A stretch of DNA of 64,000 nt, taken from Piscibacillus halophilus. Its GTDB lineage: Bacteria; Bacillota; Bacilli; Bacillales; Alkalibacillaceae. The notes below the pieces were generated by a model. The model was not told the origin of the DNA, ran no database searches, and worked only from the letters and a program-made list of their open reading frames with translations. Shown here piece after piece: positions 45,796 to 54,901 of the stretch (the first letter of the stretch is position 1; each line of letters begins with the position of its first letter). Location of the stretch: positions 18,742 through 82,741 of the forward strand of contig NZ_FOES01000008.1 of NCBI RefSeq assembly GCF_900110685.1. The letters are read 5' to 3'. A program made the translations under genes and the position numbers.

Positions 45796-46699
45796 ATGAG
45801 TGATCAACAAAATCGTAAAGACCAACAGCTTGGGATATAATCGTATGACAATTAACCAAGGTCAAGTTAGTTACCATAAAAATTCGTTAGCTAATAACAC
45901 ACCAGAACCTGCTCGACCTGAAGAAGGCGGTTTTGAACATTATCAAGAAAAGGTCGAGGGCCATAAAGTACGAAATCGAAGTGATAGCTTTAAAGACCAT
46001 TTCTCACAAGCCACGTTGTTCTGGAACAGTATGAGCGAACCTGAAAAAGAACATATTAAACAAGCTTTTTCTTTTGAACTAGGAAAATTATCAAGTCAAT
46101 CTGTTCAACAGCAAGTGGTCGATATGTTTGCTAATGTTAGCCTTGAATTAGCGCAAACGGTAGCTAAAAATGTTGGTGTGAAAGTTCCAGAAAGTGGCGG
46201 TTCTAATGTGACGAAATCTTCTCCTGCTTTAAGCCAAGAAAATACAACAAAAGTGCCTGATACACGTAAAATTGGTGTCATTGTTGGAGAAGGGTATAAA
46301 GGATCAGAAGTAAAAGATGTTATCAAAGCCCTTGAGGAAGCAAATATGCACCCAGAAATAATTAGTCATCAATTAGGAACGATAAAAGGTTCTGACGGTG
46401 AGGAATTAGAAGCTGATCACACATTCCTAACAGGGGAATCGGTATTATTTGATGCGCTTTATTTAGTTGGAAGACCGCAGATGGACCAAGACTTTGAACA
46501 GTATACGTTATATTTTGCAAAAGAAGCATTTGCGCATTATAAACCAATTGGCGGCACGCATGACGGGATTAAATTATTGAAGAAAGTTGATATTGATAAC
46601 GCTGCAGGTGTCATAACGAACGATGACCTAACGACATTTACCAAAGATTTTATTGTAGCCATTGCCGAACACCGTCATTGGAATCGAGAGATGGTTTAA
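45796..46699 (+). pseudogene. katE: Catalase KatE remnant with a large internal deletion
   Basis: A good AGGAGG and ATG 45796 begin the catalase N-terminus (SDQQNRKDQQL), but after about 12 codons the sequence jumps to the C-terminal part in another frame: LGYNRMTINQGQ, YHKNSLANNTPEPA and FKDHFSQATLFWNSMS. The 45796 frame stops at 45838. The haem-binding catalase core (about 400 residues) is missing. The long surviving frame (to 46699) covers the KatE C-terminal region, including the flavodoxin/DJ-1-like domain starting at TRKIGVIVGEGYKG. Catalase activity is impossible. A free C-terminal domain could be translated only from a weak internal start. Confidence 0.9.
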
Positions 46700-46705
46700 T
46701 ACAAT

Positions 46706-46740
46706 AAATGCCTTCCTTGAGAATGGGAAGGCATTTTTCA
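46706..46740. terminator. Terminator between the katE remnant and lipL
   Basis: AAATGCCTTCC (46706-46716) pairs with GGAAGGCATTT (46726-46736), flanked by A and T runs. It can serve both convergent genes. Confidence 0.88.
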
Positions 46741-47562
46741 TTAGTGATGAATTCGTTTATTTCTCTGGTGCATTAATTCTAAGCGGTTTTCAAACCATTT
46801 GATTTCTTGATTTGAAAATGGTCGTTCATCAATTGAGATTTTTTGTTGAACAATCTTGTCCTCAATTCGATCGATCACTTGTTGAACCGTCATTGATTTT
46901 TGAAAAAGCTGCTCGAGTGAAGCCATAACATAAGGGTCAATATTTGGATAATTAAATTTTGTTTCCTCACCTTTTAATGCGATGTCATAAAAGTTTTTGA
47001 GTAAATTAGCTCGCTCTTCACCTTGACCTTCTACGTCTAAATAGATTTGAACGGCTGAGCCATTTTTTACACGCCTTTGAGAGATTCCTGCAAATTTTTT
47101 TCCGCCAATACTTAAATCATATGTTCCAGGGCAATAGGATTCTTCAATTTCATATGCTTGAATCGGTCTTCCTTCATCAGAAAAAATCCACTTAATGAAA
47201 TCAACCATTGCTTCATAACCATCGTGAATATCATATTCCTTAGCATCTGGGAAAATAAGTGACACGTTTAACACACCTTCATCCAGCACAACCGCTAGGC
47301 CTCCAGAATTCCGAACGAGGACTTGGTAACCGTGTTGTTCCAAATAGTCTATACCTTCATTTAAATAAGGCAGGCGACTATCGGGGATTCCTAGAACAAC
47401 AGTCGGTTTATGAACCCAATAACGAATGGCCGTTTCGTGTTTTTCGCTCGCAGTTAAACATAACGCATCATCATAGGCAAAAGATTCGATAATCTTAGCT
47501 TCTGTGGCGTTACTGTGATCAATTTTTCTTATATGTTGAACATTTAATAATGGGTGTTTCAT
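46741..47562 (-). CDS. lipL: Octanoyl-[GcvH]:protein N-octanoyltransferase LipL
   Basis: LipL moves octanoyl or lipoyl groups from GcvH to the E2 subunits of dehydrogenase complexes. The 273-residue protein shows RNSGGLAVVLDEGVLNVSL near residue 84 and SYCPGTYDLSIGGKKFAGIS near residue 142, in which the catalytic cysteine forms the thioester. This CPGTYDLS motif separates LipL from LipM and LplA. The B. subtilis orthologue is YwfL. No operon partner is visible. With lipM and lipA at 14655-16442, it completes the amidotransfer pathway in this window. Confidence 0.93.
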   Translation of the reverse strand: MKHPLLNVQHIRKIDHSNATEAKIIESFAYDDALCLTASEKHETAIRYWVHKPTVVLGIPDSRLPYLNEGIDYLEQHGYQVLVRNSGGLAVVLDEGVLNVSLIFPDAKEYDIHDGYEAMVDFIKWIFSDEGRPIQAYEIEESYCPGTYDLSIGGKKFAGISQRRVKNGSAVQIYLDVEGQGEERANLLKNFYDIALKGEETKFNYPNIDPYVMASLEQLFQKSMTVQQVIDRIEDKIVQQKISIDERPFSNQEIKWFENRLELMHQRNKRIHH

Positions 47563-47654
47563 ATCATCGTTCCTTCAAAATTTAGTTTGTTAAATGACGA
47601 ATGTACCAACAACATATTATAATAGAATGAGTTAGAAGAAAAGGATGTGGATTT

Positions 47655-47966
47655 ATGTTAACTGCTGTACTTAAATTGATCGCATCAGGAATTGAGTTTT
47701 TCTTAGGAATTCCGTTTGTCGGTGGGGCGTTTATTTTTGCGAATGCTTGGGGACCGCTATTATTTATGTTCTTATTTTACCTAGGTATATTATTACTATC
47801 AATAAATTACGGCTATGCTAAATGGGGTGCGATTATAGGAATGGTGATTTCTATTTTAGCCATTGTTCCATTTCTCGGAATGGTACTCCATTGGGTAGCC
47901 TTCTTTACGTTATTACTTGATGGCATTTATAACCTTAAACAAGCAAGGTTTGAGGGGGAACTGTAA
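47655..47966 (+). CDS. Small membrane protein of unknown function
   Basis: The 103-residue hydrophobic protein has about three membrane segments (roughly 4-30, 33-52 and 58-92) and a short basic tail. GGATGTGG precedes the ATG. A promoter-like TATAAT occurs near 47617. I do not recognise its family. It is divergent from lipL and followed by a strong terminator, so it is probably transcribed alone. Confidence 0.75.
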   Translation: MLTAVLKLIASGIEFFLGIPFVGGAFIFANAWGPLLFMFLFYLGILLLSINYGYAKWGAIIGMVISILAIVPFLGMVLHWVAFFTLLLDGIYNLKQARFEGEL

Positions 47967-48021
47967 ATATTTATCGAATGATTGTAAACAAAAACGATTG
48001 ATAAAAAATATGTGAACTGTA

Positions 48022-48066
48022 AATAAGCTCTCGTATTGGGTTTGGTAATACGAGAGCTTATTATTT
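48022..48066 (+). terminator. Rho-independent terminator
   Basis: A perfect 16-bp stem (48022-48037 with 48047-48062) with a 9-base loop is followed by ATTTT. Confidence 0.9.
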
Positions 48067-48149
48067 TAAAAAATTAACCAAGTTAAGGATGTAATTCATT
48101 TTAAAAATCGTTATAATGAAGGATATATATTGTAGAAAGGTCGGAAAAC

Positions 48150-49445
48150 ATGTCATATCGCCATGAACAATTAAGCGAAGAGAAAGTATTTAAAGATCCT
48201 GTCCATCGCTACATACACGTTCGTGATCGTGTAATTTGGGATTTGATTGGAACACCGGAATTTCAACGCTTGCGACGAATCAAACAATTAGGCACGACTT
48301 ATTTAACCTTTCATGGTGCAGAGCATAGTCGATTCAGTCATTCACTTGGTGTTTATGAAATTGTGCGCCGAATTGTAGAGAATTTTAAAGGAAAACCTAA
48401 TTGGAGTGAAGATGAAAGGTTGCTATGCCTATGTGCTGCCCTACTGCATGATTTAGGACATGGACCGTTTTCTCATTCCTTCGAAAAAGTATTTGACCTC
48501 GATCATGAGGACTTTACAAGAGAAGTCGTATTAGGAGATACAAAAGTTCATGACATTTTATCTAAAGTAGATCCGAACTTTCCGCAAGACGTTGCAGATG
48601 TCATAAACAAGACGTATCCAAATAAATTAGTTGTCAGCTTAATTTCCAGTCAAATTGATGCGGATCGGATGGATTACTTACAAAGAGATGCTTTCTTTAC
48701 GGGTGTTAGTTATGGTCATTTTGATATGGAAAGAATTTTACGTGTGATGCGGCCAATGGAAGACCAAGCTGTCATAAAAGAAAGTGGTATGCATGCAGTT
48801 GAAGATTACATCATGAGTCGTTATCAGATGTATTGGCAAGTGTATTTTCACCCAGTGACGCGAAGTGCAGAGGTCATTTTAACGAAGATCTTACACCGGG
48901 CAAAAGAGCTTTTTCATTCAGATTATATATTTAAATTGGCACCGACCCATTTTATTAGTTTCTTTGAAAAAGATGTATCGTTAAATGATTATTTGAAACT
49001 AGATGAGAATGTGGCATTTTATTATTTTCACATTTGGCAGGAGGAAGACGATCAAATTTTAGCAGATTTATGCCGTCGCTTTGTGGATCGTGATTTATTT
49101 AAATACATTGAGTTTAATCCAGGAAATCAATATCGCGAATTAATGGAGTTAAAGGATTGTTTTATGGAAGCGGGAATTGATCCTTCTTATTACTTAGAAG
49201 TCGATTCTTCATCTGACTTACCCTATGATTTTTACCGCCAAGGCGAAGATGAAGAACGGTTACCGATTTTACTTCAAATGCCAAATGGAGAATTGAAGGA
49301 ACTATCAAGACAATCGGATATTGTTGAAGCTATTTCAGGCAAAAAAAGAACCGATCATAAATTATATTTTGCTAGTGATTTGATAGACCAACTACCCGAA
49401 GACAGTGACATCAAACGTCGAATAAGAGAAATTTTAAAGGGATAG
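48150..49445 (+). CDS. ywfO: HD-domain phosphohydrolase (YwfO, dNTPase-like)
   Basis: The 431-residue protein carries the HD signature: H in GAEHSRFSHSLGVYEIVRR near residue 57 and HDLGHGPFSHSFEK near residue 100, followed by QIDADRMDYLQRDA near 168. It resembles dGTPase-type nucleotide triphosphohydrolases; B. subtilis YwfO is the orthologue. Substrate preference is not clear from sequence. GAAAGG precedes the ATG. ywgA follows after 11 bases. Confidence 0.9.
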   Translation: MSYRHEQLSEEKVFKDPVHRYIHVRDRVIWDLIGTPEFQRLRRIKQLGTTYLTFHGAEHSRFSHSLGVYEIVRRIVENFKGKPNWSEDERLLCLCAALLHDLGHGPFSHSFEKVFDLDHEDFTREVVLGDTKVHDILSKVDPNFPQDVADVINKTYPNKLVVSLISSQIDADRMDYLQRDAFFTGVSYGHFDMERILRVMRPMEDQAVIKESGMHAVEDYIMSRYQMYWQVYFHPVTRSAEVILTKILHRAKELFHSDYIFKLAPTHFISFFEKDVSLNDYLKLDENVAFYYFHIWQEEDDQILADLCRRFVDRDLFKYIEFNPGNQYRELMELKDCFMEAGIDPSYYLEVDSSSDLPYDFYRQGEDEERLPILLQMPNGELKELSRQSDIVEAISGKKRTDHKLYFASDLIDQLPEDSDIKRRIREILKG

Positions 49446-49456
49446 GGGCTGAGCGT

Positions 49457-49954
49457 ATGTTAGAAGATCATGCTAAACTGATGGCATTTTTTGAACAGGC
49501 TGAGGAAGTGGTTGGACGTAAACGTCTACAAAAAATGGTATATATTTTGAAAAAATCAGGCTTTGATTTCTCTGAACGTTATTCTTTTCATTTTTATGGG
49601 CCTTATTCAGAAGAATTATCTACACGTATAGAAGAACTGTGCAATTTAGGCTTTTTAGTAGAAGAGAAAGAGAAAGAAAAAGGTTATTATCAATACCGTT
49701 ATACATTAACGGATCAAGGGACTAGCTTTTTAGATGATTCAAAAGTTCAAGCGCCGAATATGTCTGAGATGATTGATAAGATGAATCAAAAAAGTTCTAA
49801 ATTCTTAGAGCTTGTTTCTACTATGCTGTTCTTTGATAATTTCCCAAAAGAAGAAATTGAACAAAAAGTATTAACTGTTAAAAGTAAACAAAATTACACC
49901 GATGAAGATTTAGAAGAAGCTTGGCTGTTTATTGATGAAATGAAAAAACATTAA
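49457..49954 (+). CDS. ywgA: YwgA family protein
   Basis: The 165-residue protein has an N-terminal winged-helix-like region (RKRLQKMVYILKKSG near residue 21, FHFYGPYSEELSTRIEEL near 42) similar to the Panacea/SocA-related and YwgA group. Function is unknown. GGGGCTGAG lies before its ATG. It forms a two-gene operon with ywfO and ends at a terminator. Confidence 0.85.
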   Translation: MLEDHAKLMAFFEQAEEVVGRKRLQKMVYILKKSGFDFSERYSFHFYGPYSEELSTRIEELCNLGFLVEEKEKEKGYYQYRYTLTDQGTSFLDDSKVQAPNMSEMIDKMNQKSSKFLELVSTMLFFDNFPKEEIEQKVLTVKSKQNYTDEDLEEAWLFIDEMKKH

Positions 49955-49955
49955 C

Positions 49956-49989
49956 AAAATCCCCATTTACCAATGTAGATGGGGATTTT
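49956..49989. terminator. Bidirectional terminator between ywgA and ywjE
   Basis: AAAATCCCCAT (49956-49966) pairs with ATGGGGATTTT (49979-49989), with A/T runs on both sides. Confidence 0.88.
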
Positions 49990-49999
49990 ATAAGTTCGA

Positions 50000-51169
50000 C
50001 TATAATAAGGGATAAAATATCCGTGCTAAAAATTTCTTTAACCAAGTAAATTGACTGTTTGGATAGTCATACCAATCTTCATAAAATGGACTTGCATAAT
50101 TAAAATCTTCCGCATAATGTTGGTAAAGCTTTTGAACCAACTGCTGATTATAGATAATTAAATTTACTTCATTATTATAATATAAACTACGCTGATCAAA
50201 ATTAGCGGTTCCAATATCGCACACTTGATCGTCAATAAAGATCGCCTTTGCATGGTAAAATCCTTTTTTAAACAATTTAACCTCAGCTCCCGCTCGATGC
50301 ATTTTTGATAAAAAAGGCGAGGAAGCTTCTTTAACTAATATATGATCGGAATCATGTGGATAAATGATTTGTACTTTTACCCCTTGAGCGATTTTCTCTT
50401 CCAGCAAATCTATTAACTTTTGGCTTGGGATGAAGTATGGGGAACCAATCGCGATCCGTTTTTCTGCTTGTTCAATTAGATTATAAAAAGTATGATGCAA
50501 CGTCCCATTCGAGGTAGGAATGAGTTGACACTCATATTGACCTGGCTCAGATTGGTTTAATGGTAAATCTAATTCTTCATTCGTATTTAGTTTCCAGTCA
50601 TGGTAGAAAACATTTAATACATCACTAACTATTTCGCCGGTGAGTCGTAAATGATAATCTCTCCAAAATGAGAATCGTGAGCTTTCATTGATGTATTCGT
50701 CTCCAATATTGTAGCCACCAATATAAGCCGTTTGACCATCCATTATAGCTATTTTACGGTGGTTTCGTCTGTGAAAAGAACGAATTGGAGACAGAAATTT
50801 TAAACGATTGCTGTAATGTATATTCACTCCAGCTTTTTTTAACTCTTCACGATCCCCTTTTTTTATAGCCATTGACCCTAATAAGTCAACTAATAAATAA
50901 ACGTTGACGCCTCTAGTACTCGCATCAGCCAATAATTTAAAAAATGATTCACTAAAGTGATCGCTTTTAACAATAAAAAAAGAAACACAAACATAATGTT
51001 TTGCTGCTTGTATATCTTTAAAATATTGTTCATACAATTCTTCGCCATCATTGAAAAAATCAATGTTTGCAAGACGGTGCGGATATGCATGCTCACTAGT
51101 ATCAGTTTCTAACCTTTGCTTAATCAAAAATAGTAATATCACGATTATAATAACGACTAAAACCCACAC
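50000..51169 (-). CDS. ywjE: Cardiolipin synthase-like phospholipase D protein (YwjE)
   Basis: The 389-residue protein has one N-terminal membrane segment (1-17) and two phospholipase D catalytic motifs, HRRNHRKIAIMDG near residue 136 and YHAKAIFIDD near 309. It corresponds to YwjE, a minor cardiolipin synthase of B. subtilis; the usual ClsA has two N-terminal membrane segments, so this shorter form fits. The start is GTG 51169, behind GGGGGAG. Neighbouring fadF (ywjF) on the other strand supports the orthology. Confidence 0.88.
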   Translation of the reverse strand: MWVLVVIIIVILLFLIKQRLETDTSEHAYPHRLANIDFFNDGEELYEQYFKDIQAAKHYVCVSFFIVKSDHFSESFFKLLADASTRGVNVYLLVDLLGSMAIKKGDREELKKAGVNIHYSNRLKFLSPIRSFHRRNHRKIAIMDGQTAYIGGYNIGDEYINESSRFSFWRDYHLRLTGEIVSDVLNVFYHDWKLNTNEELDLPLNQSEPGQYECQLIPTSNGTLHHTFYNLIEQAEKRIAIGSPYFIPSQKLIDLLEEKIAQGVKVQIIYPHDSDHILVKEASSPFLSKMHRAGAEVKLFKKGFYHAKAIFIDDQVCDIGTANFDQRSLYYNNEVNLIIYNQQLVQKLYQHYAEDFNYASPFYEDWYDYPNSQFTWLKKFLARIFYPLL

Positions 51170-51243
51170 ATTAGGCTCCCCCTTTTTTTGTATTATGCGA
51201 TTTTGAAAGAAGGTTTATACCGAATGGATGTTTAATTTTAACA

Positions 51244-51271
51244 TTGACTGAATGCTCATTCATTGTATAAT
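51244..51271 (+). promoter_or_regulatory. fadF promoter with embedded FadR-like operator
   Basis: TTGACT (51244-51249) and TATAAT (51266-51271) are 16 bp apart. Within the spacer lies TGAATG-CT-CATTCA (51249-51262), a perfect 6-bp inverted repeat that resembles the FadR (TetR family) box of B. subtilis fatty-acid degradation genes. Binding would block RNA polymerase directly. Confidence 0.72.
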
Positions 51272-51365
51272 AAGAGATAAGAAAAAGAATTTTCATGAAA
51301 TTATAAAATTTTATGATAAGATGGACTAAGACAACGTCGTAAAGACTTAAGCGGGGGGAACATTT

Positions 51366-53486
51366 ATGGAGATCTTACTTTTGATTAACTGGTTAGCATT
51401 TTTAGGTGTAACCGCTTACGGTATTTTCCTCTTTGTACAAGTAGTACGTACGCGTATTGCTTATATAAAAATGGGGAAAAAAGCAGAATTCGACCAAGAC
51501 ATGAAACAACGCGTTAGAGATATTTTAACGTTTGTGTTTGGTCAGAAGAAGCTATTGAAAGATAAGAAATCAGGCGCTATTCATGTCATGATGTTTTATG
51601 GGTTTTTATTAGTTCAATTTGGCGCAATCGATTTCATTTGGAAGGGGCTTGCACCTGACTCACACCTTCCACTAGGTATTTTTTATCCTGGATTCACATT
51701 TTTCCAAGAGTTAGTAACACTTACGATTTTAGTTGCTGTTGTTTGGGCATTCTACCGTCGTTATATTGAAAAACTCGTTCGTTTAAAGCGCGGCTTTAAA
51801 GCAGGACTTGTTCTTATTTTTATCGGTACACTTATGTTATCAGTATTAATGGGGAATGGTGCTGCCATTGTATGGCATAACCATGATCTAACGTGGACGG
51901 AACCAGTCGCATCGATGTTTGCTGGAGCATTCGCGTGGATGGGACCAACAGCATCAGCGGTGTTATTCTATGTTATGTGGTGGATCCACTTAATTGCACT
52001 ATTAAGTTTCTTAGTGTATGTTCCACAGTCTAAGCATGCTCATTTAATTGCTGGTCCTGCGAACGTATTCTTAACAAAGGATAAGCAGCACGGTAAGCTT
52101 AAGAAAATTGACTTTGATATTGATGAGATGGAAGAATCAGATGAAGAACCGACATTTGGTGTCGGGAAAGTTGAAGATTTAGATCAATTACAACTGCTTG
52201 ATTTATACGCTTGTGTTGAATGTGGCCGTTGTACAAATGTATGTCCAGCTTCAGGTTCAGGTAAAATGCTTTCACCAATGGACATCATCGTTAAATTACG
52301 TGACCATTTAACAGAAAAAGGGGCAGCGGTTACAGGTAAATCTGCTTGGGTTCCTTCATATGCCTTTGCAAAAACAACTGGTAACCAAGCGGCAGTAGAT
52401 CCTAATGGTTCTTTAGCGCAACAAGTGATGGAAAAGGATTTAATAGGCGATGTTGTAACTGAAGAAGAACTATGGGCTTGTACCACATGTCGAAACTGTG
52501 AAGATCAGTGCCCAGTTATGAACCAACACGTTGATACCATTATTGATTTACGTCGTTATCTTGTGATGACAGAAGGTAAAATGGATCCTGAAGCTCAACG
52601 TGCCATGATGAACATTGAACGTCAAGGTAACCCATGGGGGCTTTCTAAGAAAGACCGTGAAAATTGGAAAGAACAAGATGAAACACTTCGCATCCCTACA
52701 GTAAAAGAGCTGAAAAAGGAAGGCGAAGAATTCGAATACCTATTTTGGGTATCATCGATGGGATCTTATGATAATCGCAGTCAGAAAATCGCTTTAGCAT
52801 TCGCACGTTTAATGAATAAAGCAGGTGTGAAATTCGCTATTCTTGGTAATAAAGAGCGTAACTCAGGCGACACGGCTCGTCGTTTAGGTAACGAGTTCTT
52901 ATTCCAAGAGTTGGCAGAGAAAAATATTAAAGAATTTGAGAAAAATGACGTGAAAAAGATTGTAACCATTGATCCTCACGCTTATAACATATTTAAAAAT
53001 GAATATCCTGACTTCGGATTTGAAGGTGAAGTGTACCATCATACTGAATTACTCGCTCAGTTAATTGATGAAGGACGTTTAATACCAGAGCAAGCAATTA
53101 ACGAAAAAATAACGTTCCATGATTCTTGTTACTTAGGCCGATACAATGACGTATATAATCCACCTCGTAAAATTTTAGAGGCAATTCCAGGTGTGCAATA
53201 CGTTGAAATTGAACGTAATAAAGAAAATGGAATGTGCTGTGGTGCTGGAGGCGGAATGATGTGGTCGGAAGAGAAGACAGGTAACCGTATTAATGTTGCT
53301 CGTACGGAGCAAGCTCTTCAAGTTTCGCCTAATACGATTTCAAGTGCGTGCCCATACTGCTTAACAATGTTAACAGATGGTACGAAAGCTAAAGAAGTTG
53401 AGGAAGATGTGACAACTCAAGATGTAGCCGAAGTACTTGAGCGTTCAATTTTTGGTGAGCCAGCTAAAGTGGATCAACCAGCATAA
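51366..53486 (+). CDS. fadF: Iron-sulfur oxidoreductase FadF (YwjF)
   Basis: The 706-residue membrane protein likely passes electrons from acyl-CoA dehydrogenase/ETF to quinone in beta-oxidation. The first ~240 residues hold five membrane segments like the NarI gamma subunit. Two [4Fe-4S] motifs follow, CVECGRCTNVCP near residue 284 and CTTCRNCEDQCP near 372. Two CCG-type domains end the protein (CYLGRYND near 592 and GMCCGAGGG near 625). GCGGGGGG precedes the ATG. A FadR-like palindrome lies in its promoter. Beta-oxidation genes lie 8 kb downstream. Confidence 0.92.
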   Translation: MEILLLINWLAFLGVTAYGIFLFVQVVRTRIAYIKMGKKAEFDQDMKQRVRDILTFVFGQKKLLKDKKSGAIHVMMFYGFLLVQFGAIDFIWKGLAPDSHLPLGIFYPGFTFFQELVTLTILVAVVWAFYRRYIEKLVRLKRGFKAGLVLIFIGTLMLSVLMGNGAAIVWHNHDLTWTEPVASMFAGAFAWMGPTASAVLFYVMWWIHLIALLSFLVYVPQSKHAHLIAGPANVFLTKDKQHGKLKKIDFDIDEMEESDEEPTFGVGKVEDLDQLQLLDLYACVECGRCTNVCPASGSGKMLSPMDIIVKLRDHLTEKGAAVTGKSAWVPSYAFAKTTGNQAAVDPNGSLAQQVMEKDLIGDVVTEEELWACTTCRNCEDQCPVMNQHVDTIIDLRRYLVMTEGKMDPEAQRAMMNIERQGNPWGLSKKDRENWKEQDETLRIPTVKELKKEGEEFEYLFWVSSMGSYDNRSQKIALAFARLMNKAGVKFAILGNKERNSGDTARRLGNEFLFQELAEKNIKEFEKNDVKKIVTIDPHAYNIFKNEYPDFGFEGEVYHHTELLAQLIDEGRLIPEQAINEKITFHDSCYLGRYNDVYNPPRKILEAIPGVQYVEIERNKENGMCCGAGGGMMWSEEKTGNRINVARTEQALQVSPNTISSACPYCLTMLTDGTKAKEVEEDVTTQDVAEVLERSIFGEPAKVDQPA

Positions 53487-53498
53487 CATTGAACTTAG

Positions 53499-53536
53499 AA
53501 CCCTCTAGCTAACTTAAGTTACTAGAGGGTTTTCTT
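53499..53536 (+). terminator. Rho-independent terminator of fadF
   Basis: AACCCTCTAG (53499-53508) pairs with CTAGAGGGTT (53522-53531), followed by TTCTTTCT. Confidence 0.88.
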
Positions 53537-53680
53537 TCTAAAGAACTAATGTAAAAACTATATGAAATATTTTTGGTTAATTTTGGAACAAAAAGATGTA
53601 AAAAGCCTCTGTATTTCTACAATAATTGTGAAATTTCCATCCATTTATTTTATAATTTTTGCAAAAATTTAAAAAAGATG

Positions 53681-53709
53681 TTGCAATTTGATTATTACTT
53701 TCTTAAAAT
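53681..53709 (+). promoter_or_regulatory. Predicted promoter of the peptide transporter operon
   Basis: TTGCAA (53681-53686) and TAAAAT (53704-53709) are 17 bp apart. Transcription would start near 53716, leaving a leader of about 160 bases. The remaining intergenic sequence (53537-53680) is AT-rich without a recognisable gene. Confidence 0.5.
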
Positions 53710-53803
53710 AATAGATGTTAAACTTATCTGAAAAAAACAAAAATGGGGATTCTCGAATAGACTTTATGGGTTGTTTGATATGGATATAGCTGTTTCGAAC
53801 TAA

Positions 53804-53818
53804 AATTTTCGAAAAATT
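53804..53818. promoter_or_regulatory. CodY-like box upstream of the peptide transporter
   Basis: AATTTTCGAAAAATT matches the CodY consensus AATTTTCWGAAAATT at 13 of 15 positions. It lies in the leader about 60 bases before the coding start. CodY control of peptide uptake genes is common in Bacillus. Confidence 0.55.
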
Positions 53819-53878
53819 TTATAAATTTTAACCCTTAAGAATTGGTCATCGAGAAAATATAACTATAGGGTGATTGAG

Positions 53879-54901
53879 TTGAGTAATACACTGCTAGAGA
53901 TAAAAAATCTGAAAACATCCTTCAGAATTGGGGAAGAGTATTATGCAGCGGTTGATAATGTTTCTCTTAACGTAAATAAGAATGAAGTCCTAGCCATTGT
54001 TGGGGAGTCTGGCTCAGGAAAAAGTGCTCTTGCATTTTCTGTTATGGGGTTACACAATCGTGCAAAAATAGAAGGAGAAATTGTTTTTAAAGGAAGAAAC
54101 ATTGCTAATTTGCCTTCTAAACAAATGAATAAATTTCGAGGTAACGAGCTTGCAATGATCTTCCAAGATCCATTAACGGCGCTAAACCCATTAATGGAAA
54201 TTGGTCGACAGATCGACGAAGCTCTTATTTTGCATAACAAAAATATGCCAAAAAAGAAACGAAAAGAATACATTATAGATTTGTTAGAAAAGGTCGAAAT
54301 ACCTAGACCTAAACATGTATATAACCAATTCCCTCATGAATTATCTGGGGGTATGAGACAACGTGTCATCATCGCAATTGCGATTGCAAATCAGCCCGAA
54401 TTACTGATCGCCGATGAGCCAACGACAGCATTAGACGTTACAATTCAAGCACAGATATTAGATTTAATGCGAGAATTAAAAGATGATCTCGGCTCGGGTG
54501 TCATTCTGATTACCCACGACTTAGGTGTTGTAGCAGAGATGGCAGACCGTGTAGCAGTTATGTATGCTGGTGAAATCGTAGAAATTGCCGATGTTGAGAC
54601 CTTGTTTGAAAACCCTCAACACCCTTATACTCGCTCATTATTAAGTTCAATTCCACTAGTAGATGATGCACAAGATAAACTACACGTTATTCACGGTATT
54701 GTTCCATCGCTTAAAAACTTACCGCGACAAGGTTGTAGATTTAGTGCGCGTATTCCTTGGATCGATGAAAGTGCTCATGAAGAGAATCCTGAGCTACATG
54801 AAATAAGCCCAGGCCACTTTGTTCGTTGTACGTGCTATAAACATTTCTACTTCCCAGAAGAGAACAAGGAGGAACAGAACCATGACACTGCTCAAAGTTG
54901 A
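53879..54901 (+). CDS. Peptide ABC transporter ATPase (OppD/AppD type)
   Basis: The 340-residue ATPase has Walker A GESGSGKSA near residue 36, the Q-loop region MIFQDPLTALNP near 92, the signature ELSGGMRQRV near 150 and Walker B LLIADEPTTALDVT near 170. The C-terminal oligopeptide/dipeptide domain contains a single cysteine-rich region. I choose TTG 53879, behind AGGGTGA; GTG 53870 lies within that site. Its 3' end overlaps the OppF-type gene by 20 bases. It is the first of five genes in a D-F-B-C-A order. Confidence 0.9.
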   Translation: MSNTLLEIKNLKTSFRIGEEYYAAVDNVSLNVNKNEVLAIVGESGSGKSALAFSVMGLHNRAKIEGEIVFKGRNIANLPSKQMNKFRGNELAMIFQDPLTALNPLMEIGRQIDEALILHNKNMPKKKRKEYIIDLLEKVEIPRPKHVYNQFPHELSGGMRQRVIIAIAIANQPELLIADEPTTALDVTIQAQILDLMRELKDDLGSGVILITHDLGVVAEMADRVAVMYAGEIVEIADVETLFENPQHPYTRSLLSSIPLVDDAQDKLHVIHGIVPSLKNLPRQGCRFSARIPWIDESAHEENPELHEISPGHFVRCTCYKHFYFPEENKEEQNHDTAQS

